Below, one piece after another: positions 11,195 through 21,697 of a stretch of DNA of 64,000 nucleotides. The first letter of the stretch is position 1; every line of letters starts with the position of its first letter. Source of the stretch: Pelagicoccus albus (GTDB lineage: Bacteria > Verrucomicrobiota > Verrucomicrobiia > Opitutales > Opitutaceae); assembly GCF_014230145.1 (NCBI RefSeq), contig NZ_JACHVC010000012.1:997001-1061000 (forward strand). Direction: 5' to 3'. A program made the position numbers and the translations under genes. Below the pieces are notes generated by a model. That model did no database searches. It was not told the DNA's origin and saw only the letters and a program-made list of their open reading frames with translations.

Positions 11195-12022
11195 CTACAG
11201 TATCCCCGCTTTCAATTTGTCAAAAGCCTCGCGAGCCGAATCCACCGCAGTTGTAAAATCTTCCAAGCTCATGCCCGCAGCACTTACTCGCTCCTCGCAG
11301 GGCTCAAAATTTCCACAGTGGTTTCCGAAGTCACACCCGCAGCGTGCTACGACCGCGTTTGCCAAGTCCAAAAGTTTTCCCATTTCCGTGGAATTCTTGA
11401 CCCATTGCTCCTCCACGATTTTGCAAATATCCTCGTCAAATCCCCAAAGCTTTAACAACTGCCCGCCCACTTCCATATGGTCGAGGCCGAAGCTGTGGTA
11501 TTCCCACTCGTGGACAGGTTCGAGGTGATCCCATCGTTCAGTCCGACCCTCCGCTTTCAATGCATAATTGATCACCAGCATTCCACATTCCCGCATCAAT
11601 CCACTTAAATACGCGGCCTCCGTATCCATCTCTCGATACGCGGCAAATCGTTCCATGAGCAAGGCCACGGCGATGCTAGATTCCCAAAAGACCTCCGGTG
11701 GAATGCGATAGCTGTCCAGCTCGTCCTGATACACTTTGCACACTGTGCAGACCCCCACGAGGCGAGCGATTTCCCGCAAACCGATCCGTTGCATGGCATC
11801 ATCCAAAGAATCCGTCTTTTCAGAAAAGCCATAGTAGGAGCTGTTGCTGAGTCTCACAATGCCGCCCACGAGAGAGGCATCTGATCGAATCAAGTCCGCC
11901 AAATCCCCAATGATCGTGTCCTCGTCCTTCAGACGACGAGCGACTTCCGCCATGATTCGTGGCATCGGAAACAATCCGCTAACATATTCCAGATATTTGC
12001 CGTATTCGATCTTACGATTCAT
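11195..12022 (-). CDS. HDOD domain protein
   Basis: About 275 residues from the ATG at 12022 (a TTG seven codons upstream is possible). HDOD features: LPMPRIMAEVARRL-like start (GLFPMPRIMAEVARRL), IIGDLADLIRSDASLVGGI, RLSNSSYYG, then DDAMQRIGLREIARLV, all typical of this catalytically inactive relative of HD phosphohydrolases. Known HDOD proteins act in signalling, often next to c-di-GMP or chemotaxis components. The C-terminal part has several cysteines (CGCDFGNHCGNFEPCEE) that could bind metal, but this is speculation. It is divergent from the phosphoesterase gene. Confidence 0.88.
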   Translation of the reverse strand: MNRKIEYGKYLEYVSGLFPMPRIMAEVARRLKDEDTIIGDLADLIRSDASLVGGIVRLSNSSYYGFSEKTDSLDDAMQRIGLREIARLVGVCTVCKVYQDELDSYRIPPEVFWESSIAVALLMERFAAYREMDTEAAYLSGLMRECGMLVINYALKAEGRTERWDHLEPVHEWEYHSFGLDHMEVGGQLLKLWGFDEDICKIVEEQWVKNSTEMGKLLDLANAVVARCGCDFGNHCGNFEPCEERVSAAGMSLEDFTTAVDSAREAFDKLKAGIL

Positions 12023-12129
12023 CGCGAGTAAGCTATAAAACAATGCTCTACACAGAAGGCTGGCTTGAGTCCAAAACTTAAATACTTAGTTTGCAACTAA
12101 TTCGCCAAGTCGAGATTATCACGCCAAGA

Positions 12130-12852
12130 ATGAAAGTACTACTCGTCTCAGATCTGCATATGAACCTAAAGCAGTTCCGGTGGGTAGAAGAATCGGCGAG
12201 CCGCTACGACCTCGTCGTGATTGCGGGCGACTTGCTCGATTTGGCCAGTCAGTTCGACAAGCAAGAGCAGATCCAGCAAATCACACCCATACTAGAGAGA
12301 ATCAAAACTCACTGCCCGCTCTTGGTTTCGTCCGGCAATCACGACGGAAATACACGAACCCCAGAGGGCGAGGAGCATGCGGACTGGATCAAAGACCTGC
12401 GGGCGAAGGGAATCGTTAGCGATGGGCAATACCTCGACCTAGCGAACTATCGCTTCACTGTGTGCCCTTGGTGGAATGACTCGCAAACCCGCCGCGAGAT
12501 GGCCAAGCTCCTTAAAGACAGTCAACCCGCTGCGGAGGTAAGTTGGATTTGGATACACCACGCCCCGCCGAGGGGATCGGCCATAGCTAGAACTCGCAAG
12601 GGCGATGCAGGCGACCCCTTTCTATCGCGTTTAATCGGAACCTACAAGCCCACGGCAGTGTTGTGCGGACACATTCACAACGCTCCCTTCTACAACGAAG
12701 GCGCATGGGCCGAACGAGTCGGCCAGACTTGGGTTTTCAATCCAGGAAAACAACCGGGTGAAGTGCCAACGCATATCGACTTCGACACCGAAACCAACAC
12801 GGCGACCTATACCAACGCCGAAGAACGAGAGGGGCTCGCTCTCGGACAATAG
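12130..12852 (+). CDS. Calcineurin-like metallophosphoesterase
   Basis: About 240 residues from the ATG at 12130. The open frame starts 13 codons earlier, but MKVLLVSDLH is the natural start of this fold. All five metal-binding blocks are present in order: SDLH, AGDLLDL, SGNHDG, WIHHAPP and GHIHNAP. Cytosolic, no signal peptide. A small one-domain phosphoesterase of unknown substrate; the family includes phosphodiesterases and Ser/Thr phosphatases. Stands alone between an HDOD gene and a small membrane protein. Confidence 0.88.
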   Translation: MKVLLVSDLHMNLKQFRWVEESASRYDLVVIAGDLLDLASQFDKQEQIQQITPILERIKTHCPLLVSSGNHDGNTRTPEGEEHADWIKDLRAKGIVSDGQYLDLANYRFTVCPWWNDSQTRREMAKLLKDSQPAAEVSWIWIHHAPPRGSAIARTRKGDAGDPFLSRLIGTYKPTAVLCGHIHNAPFYNEGAWAERVGQTWVFNPGKQPGEVPTHIDFDTETNTATYTNAEEREGLALGQ

Positions 12853-12975
12853 AACAAATCCGCCATTTGCCCGCACCCGCGCTTGACGCCCAAACCGCAG
12901 GGAAGCAAAAACTTACAAATCAGCCCTCCTCCTCAGAAGAGCTGCCTCTAGAACCCGAATCCTCAAACATAAATC

Positions 12976-13413
12976 ATGTCAGAATCAGAAATCTCAGAAA
13001 TACTGGCCAGCGGCGTCGTAATCGTCATTGCCCTATTCTTCCTCGCCGTCGGCCTAACCATAGCGATCCTTTTCTTCCTCAACCTTAGCCGTACTTTAGC
13101 CGCTTGCGCCCCAGAGAATCAGGCGATGGCACCGGGACTGGTTTGGCTGAACTTCATCCCGCTATTCAATATTTTCTGGCAAATCTGGACAGTGATAAAA
13201 ATCAAGGAGTCCCTCGCCAATGAGTACCGCTCCCGCGGCTGGGAGAGCAACGAGGACTTCGGATTCACGGTAGGGATGATTTGGGCGATTTCCGGAATCG
13301 TCAGCATTATCCCACTTATCGGCATTCTCGCCGCCTTGGCGGGCATCGTCTGCTTCATTCTCTACTGGATCAAAACGGCTGAATACAAAAAGAAGCTCGC
13401 CCGAGTCGCCTAA
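12976..13413 (+). CDS. Small membrane protein, function unknown
   Basis: 145 residues with three to four membrane segments: about 10-36 (VVIVIALFFLAVGLTIAILF), 52-74 (GLVWLNFIPLFNIFWQIWTV) and a double span about 96-134. A conserved-looking soluble loop, KIKESLANEYRSRGW, separates the second and third. I do not recognise a characterised family. Followed by a clear terminator. Confidence 0.7.
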   Translation: MSESEISEILASGVVIVIALFFLAVGLTIAILFFLNLSRTLAACAPENQAMAPGLVWLNFIPLFNIFWQIWTVIKIKESLANEYRSRGWESNEDFGFTVGMIWAISGIVSIIPLIGILAALAGIVCFILYWIKTAEYKKKLARVA

Positions 13414-13440
13414 ACCGTAGCATAACGCTTTCAAAAAAAG

Positions 13441-13464
13441 AGGCCGCCCGTAAAAAGGCGGCCT
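13441..13464. terminator. Bidirectional terminator between membrane protein and xylanase genes
   Basis: Perfect 8-bp stem AGGCCGCC/GGCGGCCT with loop CGTAAAAA. Seven A's precede the stem, giving a good T-run for the minus-strand gene; the plus side has a shorter TTTCT. Confidence 0.85.
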
Positions 13465-13477
13465 TTCTCGTGTCAGC

Positions 13478-14626
13478 TCACTCCGTCCATTCGGAAGGGA
13501 CCGCCAGGACCCGCTCAAGAGCTAGCTTCGGTTTTTTATTTCGGTCGAACAGGAGCGGATAATTTGTCCTCGCCTCAATCGGATAACCATTTTTCCAAGA
13601 CATTCCATCGTGCACGCCCCAAAGGGTAACTCGATCTATCTTGTCCCGATTCTTGTAGAACAACTTGAAGAGCTCCTCGTATCGGTCGGCTAGGGCCGTT
13701 TCGACCTCCAAGGGCAAAGCCTCGGTATAGGGGTCGAGATACTCTTTCCATTCCTCAAGTTGAAATTGCGGGTGCAACATCCCTGTTCCAATAATCTGAC
13801 CCTCGCGTGTCAGCGGAAGCACATCCACATCCAGTTCCGTGATCATCACTTTGACGCCTAGGGCCGCGTAAGCATCGATCGCCAACTGAATATACTCGGT
13901 CTTGGGAAAATTGAGCCCCCAATGCGCCTGTATGCCTACCCCGTCGATCCGGATACCCTCCGCTTGCAGCATCTTAATCATTTTGACGATTCCATCTCGC
14001 TTGGATGGGCGCCACGCATTGAAGTCGTTGTAATAAAGCTCTGTATCCGGCGCGTACTTGGCCGCTGCGGCAAACGACAGTTTGACGAGCTCATCTCCGC
14101 TACCGATGCCCTTAACCCAAGTCGTAGGTCGATAGCTGCCGTCGTCAGCGATCACTTCGTTGACCACATCCCACGCATCGACCCTGCCAGCATAGCGCCC
14201 TGCGACCGCCTTGATGTGTTCCTCTAGTCGCTGTTTCTGTTCTTCAAAGGAATTCGGTTCTCCCTTTTCGTTCAGGAAAAACCAAGCCGGCGTCTGGTTG
14301 TGCCAGACCAAAGTGTGCCCAACCACGAAGAGGTCATTTCCCTCGGCCAAGTCCACAAAATCGTCCGCTGGACCATAGTCAAAAACACCCGGCTCGGGGC
14401 GAAGTGGACCGGCCTTCATTACATTTTCCGGAGTCACTGCGCTAGCGTGAGTGAGCACAATTTTGAGCGATTCCTCGTCTAGGCCAGATACCATTTCGCC
14501 ATTCACCGCGAATCCGATATGGAATGCGTCATGGTAAGCAGAGCGAAGGGTTTCCGAGGCGTGGGGTGCCGCCACGACACACACAGCAGAACAGACTGCC
14601 ATAGCGATTGAGAAGCTAGATTTCAT
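13478..14626 (-). CDS. Secreted GH10 endo-1,4-beta-xylanase
   Basis: 382 residues from the ATG at 14626 (frame opens at a TTG two codons earlier). Signal peptide to about residue 24 (MAVCSAVCVVAAPHA). Single GH10 catalytic barrel: FAVNGEMV, VTPENVMKAG, GHTLVWHNQTPAW, acid/base E157 in WDVVNEVI, GIQAHWGL, nucleophile E264 in ITELDVD and WGVHDGMSW. Length fits a one-domain GH10; no carbohydrate-binding module is seen. It hydrolyses xylan backbones in the periplasm or outside the cell. With the PL9-like lyase nearby it points to use of plant or algal polysaccharides. Product range and salt preference cannot be inferred. Confidence 0.96.
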   Translation of the reverse strand: MKSSFSIAMAVCSAVCVVAAPHASETLRSAYHDAFHIGFAVNGEMVSGLDEESLKIVLTHASAVTPENVMKAGPLRPEPGVFDYGPADDFVDLAEGNDLFVVGHTLVWHNQTPAWFFLNEKGEPNSFEEQKQRLEEHIKAVAGRYAGRVDAWDVVNEVIADDGSYRPTTWVKGIGSGDELVKLSFAAAAKYAPDTELYYNDFNAWRPSKRDGIVKMIKMLQAEGIRIDGVGIQAHWGLNFPKTEYIQLAIDAYAALGVKVMITELDVDVLPLTREGQIIGTGMLHPQFQLEEWKEYLDPYTEALPLEVETALADRYEELFKLFYKNRDKIDRVTLWGVHDGMSWKNGYPIEARTNYPLLFDRNKKPKLALERVLAVPSEWTE

Positions 14627-14838
14627 GGGCAATGGGGTTAAGAACGCCGGTTACGAGACCGACTTCGATCAGTGCTCCGAATCTCTTCCGACTCAAGTCA
14701 TCCTCCACAAACTTAGTTCGATCTATAGCCCTAGAGTTTACCCAAAACGCTAAAATGCCCTAGGAAACGCTACTCAATTACATTTGAGCGCTAAACACCG
14801 CTAAGTTTCCCTCACCGGTGGACGAAGTATAACCTGTC

Positions 14839-16011
14839 ATGCCTATACTCGCGTCGAAACCAGCCAGCACCAAAAATTCTACCGTCCACAAGGAGAAGCA
14901 AAAATCAGTTAGCTTCTGGGAGTCGCAAAAACTCGCCAAGGAACGAGCGTACGAAAAAAAGGCCAAGAACTATAAGCTTAAGCTAGAATCGCTAGCCGTG
15001 TTCACCCAGCAAATGGCTTCCATGCTCGAAGCAGGTTTGCCACTCGTTTCCGCCTTGGATGCTCTGCAAGACCAGACCGAAGATCCCGTTTTCCGCATCA
15101 TCATCCGCGAGGTTAAGGCAGACGTCTCGCAGGGTAACAACTTTTCTAGCGCCTGCGCCAAATATCCGCGGGCCTTCAACAACCTCTTCATCTCCATGGT
15201 GGAGGCCGGTGAAGCCAGTGGTGGTCTCTCCGAGATCCTTGGCAAAGTAGCGGGCTACTTCGAAGCCACAACAGCGCTCACCAAAAAGGTAAAGTCCGCT
15301 ATGACTTATCCAGTAGCGGTTATCGCCTTGGCTATCATCCTGGTGAACGTGCTTCTCATTTTCGTGGTTCCGACCTTTGCTGAAATGTTCTCGGACTTCG
15401 GGGCTGAGCTGCCTGGTCCGACTCAGTTCCTCATCGATCTTTCCGACTTCTTGAAGTCCTACATTATCTATATGATCGGAGCGGGATTCTTCCTCTACCA
15501 GGTTTGGAATCGTTTCACTAAGACGCCAAAGGGCAGACAGGTTCGGGACAAACTGATCGTGCGGATGCCGGTTTTCGGCAACTTGATCGTCAAGATCACG
15601 CTATCTCGCTTCTGCCGCACCTACGCAACCCTCCTCCGCTCTGGTGTTCCCATCTTACGCTGTTTGGAAATCGTAGCTGCCTCTTCAGGCAAGACTCAGA
15701 TCGAAGACGCCTGCCGCAGAATCACCAAAAACATCTCCGAGGGTGGACAGGTCTCCGAAACGATCGAGCAAATCGAGTTCTTCCCTCCGATGATGAAGCA
15801 TATGTCCCGTGCGGGTGAACAAACTGGTAACGTGGACGGGATGATGAACAAGATCTCCGACTTCTACGACACGGAAGCAGACGCCATCATCGCTTCGCTC
15901 ACCTCATTGATCGAGCCAATGCTCATCGTCTTCCTAGGGGTGGTCGTAGGCGGTATCGTGATGGCCATGTTCATGCCGATCTTCCAGCTCTCCTCTATCG
16001 TAGGCGGCTAA
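14839..16011 (+). CDS. PilC/GspF-type inner-membrane platform protein
   Basis: 390 residues, with two repeats of the T2SF domain: the first about 50-175 (LAVFTQQMASMLEAGLPLVS and EILGKVAGYF), the second about 255-375 (LSRFCRTYATLLRSGVPILR and MMNKISDFYDTEA). Three hydrophobic segments are at about 160-185, 208-228 and 360-380. The N-terminal 45 residues are highly charged. Known role: membrane platform of type IV pili or type II secretion, partnering an ATPase of the PilB/GspE family. No ATPase, pilin or secretin gene lies nearby, so its partners must be elsewhere. Followed at 42 bases by a response-regulator gene. Confidence 0.93.
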   Translation: MPILASKPASTKNSTVHKEKQKSVSFWESQKLAKERAYEKKAKNYKLKLESLAVFTQQMASMLEAGLPLVSALDALQDQTEDPVFRIIIREVKADVSQGNNFSSACAKYPRAFNNLFISMVEAGEASGGLSEILGKVAGYFEATTALTKKVKSAMTYPVAVIALAIILVNVLLIFVVPTFAEMFSDFGAELPGPTQFLIDLSDFLKSYIIYMIGAGFFLYQVWNRFTKTPKGRQVRDKLIVRMPVFGNLIVKITLSRFCRTYATLLRSGVPILRCLEIVAASSGKTQIEDACRRITKNISEGGQVSETIEQIEFFPPMMKHMSRAGEQTGNVDGMMNKISDFYDTEADAIIASLTSLIEPMLIVFLGVVVGGIVMAMFMPIFQLSSIVGG

Positions 16012-16053
16012 AAATTCAGTCTCTCCCCAGTTCATTACGGAAGTAGAAAAGCG

Positions 16054-17280
16054 ATGCATTCCATTCTCATTGTCGACGATCTAGAGTCCATCCACGAAAT
16101 GTTGGAAGCGGTGATCCAGCCCATTGGCTACGAAACCGCATTCGCCACCGATGGAGAAATGGCCCTGCAAAAGATCCGCGAGCAGCACTTCGATATTATC
16201 CTCACGGATATCAACATGCAGCCAATGGACGGCATACAGCTCCTCGCTCAAATCAAAGAAGCAGATCCAGAGGCGATCGTCATTATGATGTCTGGCTATG
16301 CCAACATCGAGAATGCCACCAACTCTCTGAAGTATGGAGCATTCGATTTCCTGACTAAGCCATTCAAGGTCGACCAGCTGATGAACGCCATTACGCGAGC
16401 GACCGCAGCCAGGGAGAAAAAGGCCGCCCCAAACGATAGCTCGCAGGCCCAAAGCTCTATCCTCCTGTCGGGAGATTCCGATGCGGCTAGAGCTCTCAAC
16501 GACCGTTTTCACCGCGCCGCAAAACTCGCCGCCCCCCTACTCATTGTGGGAGATGCCGGAGGCCAAAAGACCAAAATCGCCCGAGCTATACATGCAGAAA
16601 GCGAATTCGCTTCCGGCCCTATTGTCACCATCGACGCTCGAGAAGTTGATCAAACAGAATTGGCTAATCTCTTTTTCTCGGATGATGAATTCACAGAACC
16701 GAGCGAAACCGTTGCGAGCGCTCATACAGGCTCGCTCCACATAGCCAACATCGACCGAATCCCTCGTCCACTGCAGAATAGCATTGGCAATCTCATCCGC
16801 GACCTGAAAGGCGATTGCCGCGTGATCTGCACCAGCTCCTCCGACATCGAGCAGCTCGTGGAGGAAGGACAGTTCGAGGACGCACTGTATTTCCGCATCG
16901 CCAATAACGCGATGCTGATTCCTAGCCTACGCGATCGTTCCGAAGACATCCCAGCTCTCGCACGCACCTTTTTCGCCCAAAACAATCTACCGGATATCAA
17001 CATATCGGAAGGGGCAACCGCCATCCTGCAAGGCTACCGCTGGCCAGGAAACTATACGGAGTTCGAAGAAGTGCTAGACGCGGCAGCAACAACTCGCGAA
17101 GGAAATACCATCCGCGAGTCCGACTTGCCGGAAAAGCTTCAAGATATTTCCAGCTGGCCAAATCTGGCCGCTTATCTCGAGGAGCAGGCGGAGCGCTACA
17201 AGCAAGCCGTCATCCGTGCCGCCCAAGGCGACCGCGAACGGGCGACCGAGATCCTCGGCATCGCGCCAGACGAGCTTTAG
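16054..17280 (+). CDS. NtrC-type response regulator with degenerate AAA+ domain
   Basis: 408 residues. Receiver about 1-120 is intact: DD at 8-9, D52 (ILTDINMQPMDG), S80, K102 (LTKPF). The central domain aligns with sigma-54 activators but is eroded: the P-loop is GDAGGQKT (last Gly replaced by Gln), the GAFTGA loop is missing, and Walker B reads LHIANIDRI, without the Asp-Glu pair. The sensor region LRDRSEDIPALARTFF and RWPGNYTEFEEVL remains. The protein ends inside the Fis-type helix-turn-helix (ATEILGIAPDEL), without the recognition helix end. So it is unlikely to hydrolyse ATP, activate sigma-54 polymerase or bind DNA in the usual way. Perhaps a PilR/FrzZ-like signalling partner of the preceding pilC-like gene. 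Confidence 0.85.
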   Translation: MHSILIVDDLESIHEMLEAVIQPIGYETAFATDGEMALQKIREQHFDIILTDINMQPMDGIQLLAQIKEADPEAIVIMMSGYANIENATNSLKYGAFDFLTKPFKVDQLMNAITRATAAREKKAAPNDSSQAQSSILLSGDSDAARALNDRFHRAAKLAAPLLIVGDAGGQKTKIARAIHAESEFASGPIVTIDAREVDQTELANLFFSDDEFTEPSETVASAHTGSLHIANIDRIPRPLQNSIGNLIRDLKGDCRVICTSSSDIEQLVEEGQFEDALYFRIANNAMLIPSLRDRSEDIPALARTFFAQNNLPDINISEGATAILQGYRWPGNYTEFEEVLDAAATTREGNTIRESDLPEKLQDISSWPNLAAYLEEQAERYKQAVIRAAQGDRERATEILGIAPDEL

Positions 17281-17493
17281 CTCACCTCGTTTGAGTCTCA
17301 AAAGGAGACTCGTCTTCCCAGTTGGGAGAGCAAATTGCGGGCAGCCAACGAGATCGGATCGTCAACACGTCTGGGCAAAAGCCTAGGCTCATGGCATCCC
17401 GTCCCAAATCCGCTTGCACAATCGTTCGATTCGCATCTTTTCACCCTTGCCCAGAGCCCTACCTCTGCGTGAACTTGCAAAAATTTTTTTGTC

Positions 17494-20400
17494 ATGCCGA
17501 AAAGAACCGACATCGAGAGTATCCTGATCATAGGCGCCGGACCAATTATCATTGGCCAAGCCTGCGAATTCGACTACTCAGGCACTCAAGCCTGTAAAGC
17601 GCTCAAAGAAGAGGGCTACCGCGTCATCCTGGTCAACAGCAACCCCGCCACCATCATGACGGACCCCGAGTTCGCCGATGTCACCTACATCGAGCCGCTC
17701 ACCGTCGACGCAGTCGAGAAAATCATCGCCAAAGAACGCCCCGACGCCCTCCTCCCAACCCTCGGCGGACAAACAGCCTTGAACCTCTCCCTCGAGCTAG
17801 AGTCAGCCGGCATCCTCCACGAGTACGGAGTCGAAATGATCGGGGCTAAGCCGGACGCCATTAAGAAAGGCGAGGACCGCGAACTCTTCAAGGAGGCTAT
17901 GCTCAAGATCGGTCTCGATGTAGCTCACTCGCGAACCGTCAACTCCCTCGACGAGGCCCGTCAAGCAGCCAGAGAGATCGGCAGCTATCCCTTGATCATT
18001 CGCCCAAGTTTCACCATGGGAGGCTCCGGCGGAGGTATCGCTTACAACAAGGAAGAATTCGAGCATATCGTCTCCAACGGTCTGGAGCTTTCGCCGGTAC
18101 ACGAGGTATTGGTCGAAGAATGCCTTCTCGGCTGGAAAGAGTATGAGATGGAGGTCATGCGCGACCGCAAGGATCAGTGCGTGGTCATTTGCTCCATCGA
18201 AAACTTCGACCCCATGGGCGTCCATACAGGTGACTCCATCACAGTCGCTCCGGCCATGACCCTTTCCGATCGCGAGTACCAAGCGATGCGCGACGCGTCC
18301 TTCGCGGTTATCCGGGAAATCGGCGTTGAGACTGGCGGATCAAATATCCAATTCTCTCTTTGCCCTGACACGGGACGCATGGTCGTGATCGAGATGAATC
18401 CACGCGTTTCCCGTTCTTCGGCTCTGGCCTCCAAAGCAACCGGTTTCCCCATCGCCAAGTTCGCGGCCAAACTGGCTGTCGGCTACAGCTTGGACGAAAT
18501 TCAGAACGACATCACCAAAGCGACACCCGCTTCCTTCGAGCCATCGATCGACTACGTCGTCACCAAGATACCACGTTTCACGTTCGAGAAATTCCCCGGC
18601 GCCGACGACACCTTGACCTCCGCCATGAAATCCGTGGGCGAAGCCATGGCCATCGGTCGCACATTCAAGGAGTCCTTCCAGAAGGCCCTTCGTTCGCTGG
18701 AGACTGGAGCTTTCGGATTTGGAGCTGGAGGCAAGCTCGGGGGCAACGATCTTCCAACAGAGGAAGTTATCAATGGAAAGCTGGTTCGCCCGAACACGGA
18801 ACGTGTCTTCTACATACGTTACGCCCTCAAAGCTGGCTACACCCTCGAACAACTCTTCGAACTCACGAAGATCGACCCTTGGTTCCTGACCCAGCTCAAG
18901 CAAATCTCGGATCTCGAAGATCAGCTCGCATCTCAAAAGCTGGATACCGTTTCAACCGCCATGCTCCGCAAGGCTAAGGAATACGGTTTCTCCGACCGCC
19001 AACTCGGCTACCTCTTCGCCGAAGATTGGGCCGCCGTCAACAAGGCCCGCAAGGAGAAGGGAATCAAAACCGTATTCCGCCTAGTCGATACCTGCGCCGC
19101 TGAGTTTGAAGCCCAAACACCTTACTACTACTCTTCCTACGGTGACGAAAACGAGGTCATTCCTTCGGACAAAAAGAAGATCATGATCATCGGCGGCGGG
19201 CCAAACCGAATTGGCCAAGGCATCGAGTTCGACTACTGCTGCGTTCACGCCTCCTTCGCTCTTCAGGAACTCGGCTACGAGGCTGTCATGGTCAACTCCA
19301 ACCCAGAGACAGTATCCACCGACTACGATACCTCGGATAAGCTCTACTTCGAGCCACTCACCCTTGAGGACGTTATGGAAGTCTACGAACAGGAGGGCTG
19401 CGAAGGGGCGATTGTACAGTACGGTGGACAAACTCCCTTGAATCTTGCTACCGAGCTAAAGGCCAACGGCGTAAACATCATCGGCACCTCACCAGAGAGC
19501 ATCGACGCAGCCGAAGACCGCGAGCTCTTCAAGCAGATCCTCGACGAAACAGGACTCAAGCAGCCGGCCAACAAGACGGTACTCAACGAAAAAGAGGCCT
19601 ACGAAATGGCCGATCAAGTGGGCTTCCCACTTCTCCTGCGCCCTTCTTTCGTACTGGGTGGACGCGGCATGTTCATCGTCCACACCATGGACGAGATGAA
19701 AGCGGTCATTCGCGAAGCCTTCGACGCTTCGCCCGACAAGCCCGTGTTGCTCGACAAGTTCCTCGAAGACGCGATCGAGCTCGACGTGGACTGCATCTCC
19801 GACGGTGAAACCTCGGTGATTGGAGGCATGTTGGAGCACATCGAATACGCGGGAGTTCACTCCGGTGATGCGGCTATGGTCCTTCCTCCTCACACCTTGC
19901 AGCCCGCGATGATCGAGACCGTTCGGCAAGCGAGCTACCGACTTGCGAAAGCTCTTAAAGTCGTCGGTTTGATGAACATCCAGTTCGCCATCAAGGACAA
20001 CGACCTCTACGTTCTGGAAGTCAATCCACGTGCCTCGCGTACCGTGCCTTTCGTGTCCAAGGCGATCGGTAAGCCTTTGGCAAAGATCGCTGCCAAGATC
20101 ATGACTGGAATGAAGCTGGCCGATCTAGAATTCACCGAAGAGCTAACGCCTAAGCATTGGTGCATTAAGGAAGCGGTATTCCCATTCGTTCGCTTCCCCG
20201 GCTCTACAATCCGACTTGGACCAGAGATGCGCTCTACAGGTGAGGTCATGGGGCTGGATTCCGACTTCGGCATCGCATTTGCCAAGACTCAGGCCGCCGC
20301 CAAACCGGCCTTGCCTACTGGCGGAAACGTTTTCCTATCCGTAAAGGATCAGGACAAGCCACGTGCCCTCGATATTGCACGCAATTTGACGGCTCTCGGT

Positions 20401-20733
20401 TTCAGCATCTACTCTACAAGCGGCACTGCCAAATACCTGATAGACAATGGTCTCGAGGTAAAAAAGCTGTTCCGCATCGCTGAAGGGCGACCCAACGTAG
20501 TGGACATGATCAAGAACGATGAGATCCAAATGATCATCAACACGCCTTCCGGCATGATCCCACGAAAGGACGAAAACCACATGCGCTCCGTAGCATGGGC
20601 CAACAACATCTGTATCATGTCTACCATTACAGGTGCAGAAGCAGCCGTCTCTGGTATCAAGTCTCTAAGCAAGCAAGACTACGAAGTCCGCTCTGTGCAG
20701 TCTTACGTAGCCAAAAGCGTGAAGAACGTATGA
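17494..20733 (+). CDS. carB: Carbamoyl-phosphate synthase large subunit
   Basis: 1079 residues, the normal length. Two tandem ATP-grasp halves: first with [34 protein letters not shown] and GGQTALN; second with [19 protein letters not shown] and [10 protein letters not shown]-terminal MGS-like domain from about 945 ([19 protein letters not shown]), which normally carries allosteric control. Makes carbamoyl phosphate from bicarbonate, ATP and glutamine-derived ammonia together with CarA (not in window), feeding pyrimidines and the ornithine carbamoyltransferase encoded 26 kb away. The 213 bases upstream hold no gene; a GAGTCTC/GAGACTC hairpin at 17293-17311 lies just after the preceding gene without a T-run. 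Confidence 0.98.
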   Translation: MPKRTDIESILIIGAGPIIIGQACEFDYSGTQACKALKEEGYRVILVNSNPATIMTDPEFADVTYIEPLTVDAVEKIIAKERPDALLPTLGGQTALNLSLELESAGILHEYGVEMIGAKPDAIKKGEDRELFKEAMLKIGLDVAHSRTVNSLDEARQAAREIGSYPLIIRPSFTMGGSGGGIAYNKEEFEHIVSNGLELSPVHEVLVEECLLGWKEYEMEVMRDRKDQCVVICSIENFDPMGVHTGDSITVAPAMTLSDREYQAMRDASFAVIREIGVETGGSNIQFSLCPDTGRMVVIEMNPRVSRSSALASKATGFPIAKFAAKLAVGYSLDEIQNDITKATPASFEPSIDYVVTKIPRFTFEKFPGADDTLTSAMKSVGEAMAIGRTFKESFQKALRSLETGAFGFGAGGKLGGNDLPTEEVINGKLVRPNTERVFYIRYALKAGYTLEQLFELTKIDPWFLTQLKQISDLEDQLASQKLDTVSTAMLRKAKEYGFSDRQLGYLFAEDWAAVNKARKEKGIKTVFRLVDTCAAEFEAQTPYYYSSYGDENEVIPSDKKKIMIIGGGPNRIGQGIEFDYCCVHASFALQELGYEAVMVNSNPETVSTDYDTSDKLYFEPLTLEDVMEVYEQEGCEGAIVQYGGQTPLNLATELKANGVNIIGTSPESIDAAEDRELFKQILDETGLKQPANKTVLNEKEAYEMADQVGFPLLLRPSFVLGGRGMFIVHTMDEMKAVIREAFDASPDKPVLLDKFLEDAIELDVDCISDGETSVIGGMLEHIEYAGVHSGDAAMVLPPHTLQPAMIETVRQASYRLAKALKVVGLMNIQFAIKDNDLYVLEVNPRASRTVPFVSKAIGKPLAKIAAKIMTGMKLADLEFTEELTPKHWCIKEAVFPFVRFPGSTIRLGPEMRSTGEVMGLDSDFGIAFAKTQAAAKPALPTGGNVFLSVKDQDKPRALDIARNLTALGFSIYSTSGTAKYLIDNGLEVKKLFRIAEGRPNVVDMIKNDEIQMIINTPSGMIPRKDENHMRSVAWANNICIMSTITGAEAAVSGIKSLSKQDYEVRSVQSYVAKSVKNV

Positions 20734-20810
20734 TGCACTCTTAGCCGACTAGCGTCGCGAATTCGCTTCGTGACGCCGGATCGCCAACATTAAGCTAGCT
20801 CCCTCCTCTC

Positions 20811-21662
20811 ATGTCTCCGCAACTAGTCGCCCTCCTATCCGGCCCAGACCAAAAAGGTCTCGTATCCAAAGTTTCAGGTTGGATCTTCAATAACGGAGGA
20901 AACATCATCCACGCAGACCAGCACCGCGACGCTCAAGCGGGCGTATTCTTCCAGCGTGTTGAGTGGGCAGTAAAGGAGGGGTCAGACCCGAGAGAGACCG
21001 CGGCAGATTTCCAAGCGTTTGGCGACTCGATCGGTATGAAAACGAAAGTAGCGATCTCGGGCGACAAACCCAAAGTAGCGATATTCGTATCCAAATTCGA
21101 CCATTGCTTTCATGACCTCATCTTGAGGTGGAAATCGGGAGAGTACCCCTGCGAAATAGCCCTCATCGTTTCCAACCACCAAGACTTGGAGGGCGTATCC
21201 AATACATACGGGATCCCCTACCACTACATCCCAGTCACCAAGGCGACCAAAGCAGATGCCGAGGCTGAACAGCTGGCCCTCCTCAAAAAAGAGGGCATCG
21301 AGCTCGTGATCATGGCCCGCTACATGCAGGTGCTATCCGCAATTTTCCTAGATACCTTCGGCAAGCCGGTCATCAACATTCACCACAGCTTCCTGCCCGC
21401 TTTCGCTGGAGCCAAACCCTACCATCAAGCCCACAGCCGTGGGGTTAAATTGATCGGAGCAACCGCTCACTACGCAACTCCCGACTTGGACCAAGGGCCC
21501 ATCATCCACCAGAGCGTAGCCCACGTTACACACCGCAACAGTGTCGAGGATCTGGTTCGCAAGGGACGAAATCTCGAGAAGCTCACCCTCGCTCAAGCAG
21601 TAGGCTGGCACTTGGAAAACCGAATTCTCGTCTACGAGAACAAAACCGTCGTCTTCGATTAG
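20811..21662 (+). CDS. purU: Formyltetrahydrofolate deformylase
   Basis: 283 residues. N-terminal ACT domain about 4-75 (VALLSGPDQKGLVSKVSGWI), C-terminal formyltransferase fold with the catalytic set typical of PurU: NIHHSFLPAF, GAKPYHQAH and the Asp in TPDLDQGPII. Hydrolyses 10-formyl-tetrahydrofolate to formate and tetrahydrofolate, balancing one-carbon pools and supplying formate for PurT. ACT domain suggests regulation by methionine or glycine, as in the E. coli enzyme. Lies 77 bases after carB on the same strand; possible co-transcription of two nucleotide-related genes. Confidence 0.97.
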   Translation: MSPQLVALLSGPDQKGLVSKVSGWIFNNGGNIIHADQHRDAQAGVFFQRVEWAVKEGSDPRETAADFQAFGDSIGMKTKVAISGDKPKVAIFVSKFDHCFHDLILRWKSGEYPCEIALIVSNHQDLEGVSNTYGIPYHYIPVTKATKADAEAEQLALLKKEGIELVIMARYMQVLSAIFLDTFGKPVINIHHSFLPAFAGAKPYHQAHSRGVKLIGATAHYATPDLDQGPIIHQSVAHVTHRNSVEDLVRKGRNLEKLTLAQAVGWHLENRILVYENKTVVFD

Positions 21663-21697
21663 GAGAAGGGCTGCTTCGCGCCCGACAGCTGACGCGG

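Noticed and set aside
20752-20776. GCGTC/GACGC hairpin after carB as a terminator
   Set aside because: Short stem, long loop and no T-run; purU may be read from the same transcript.
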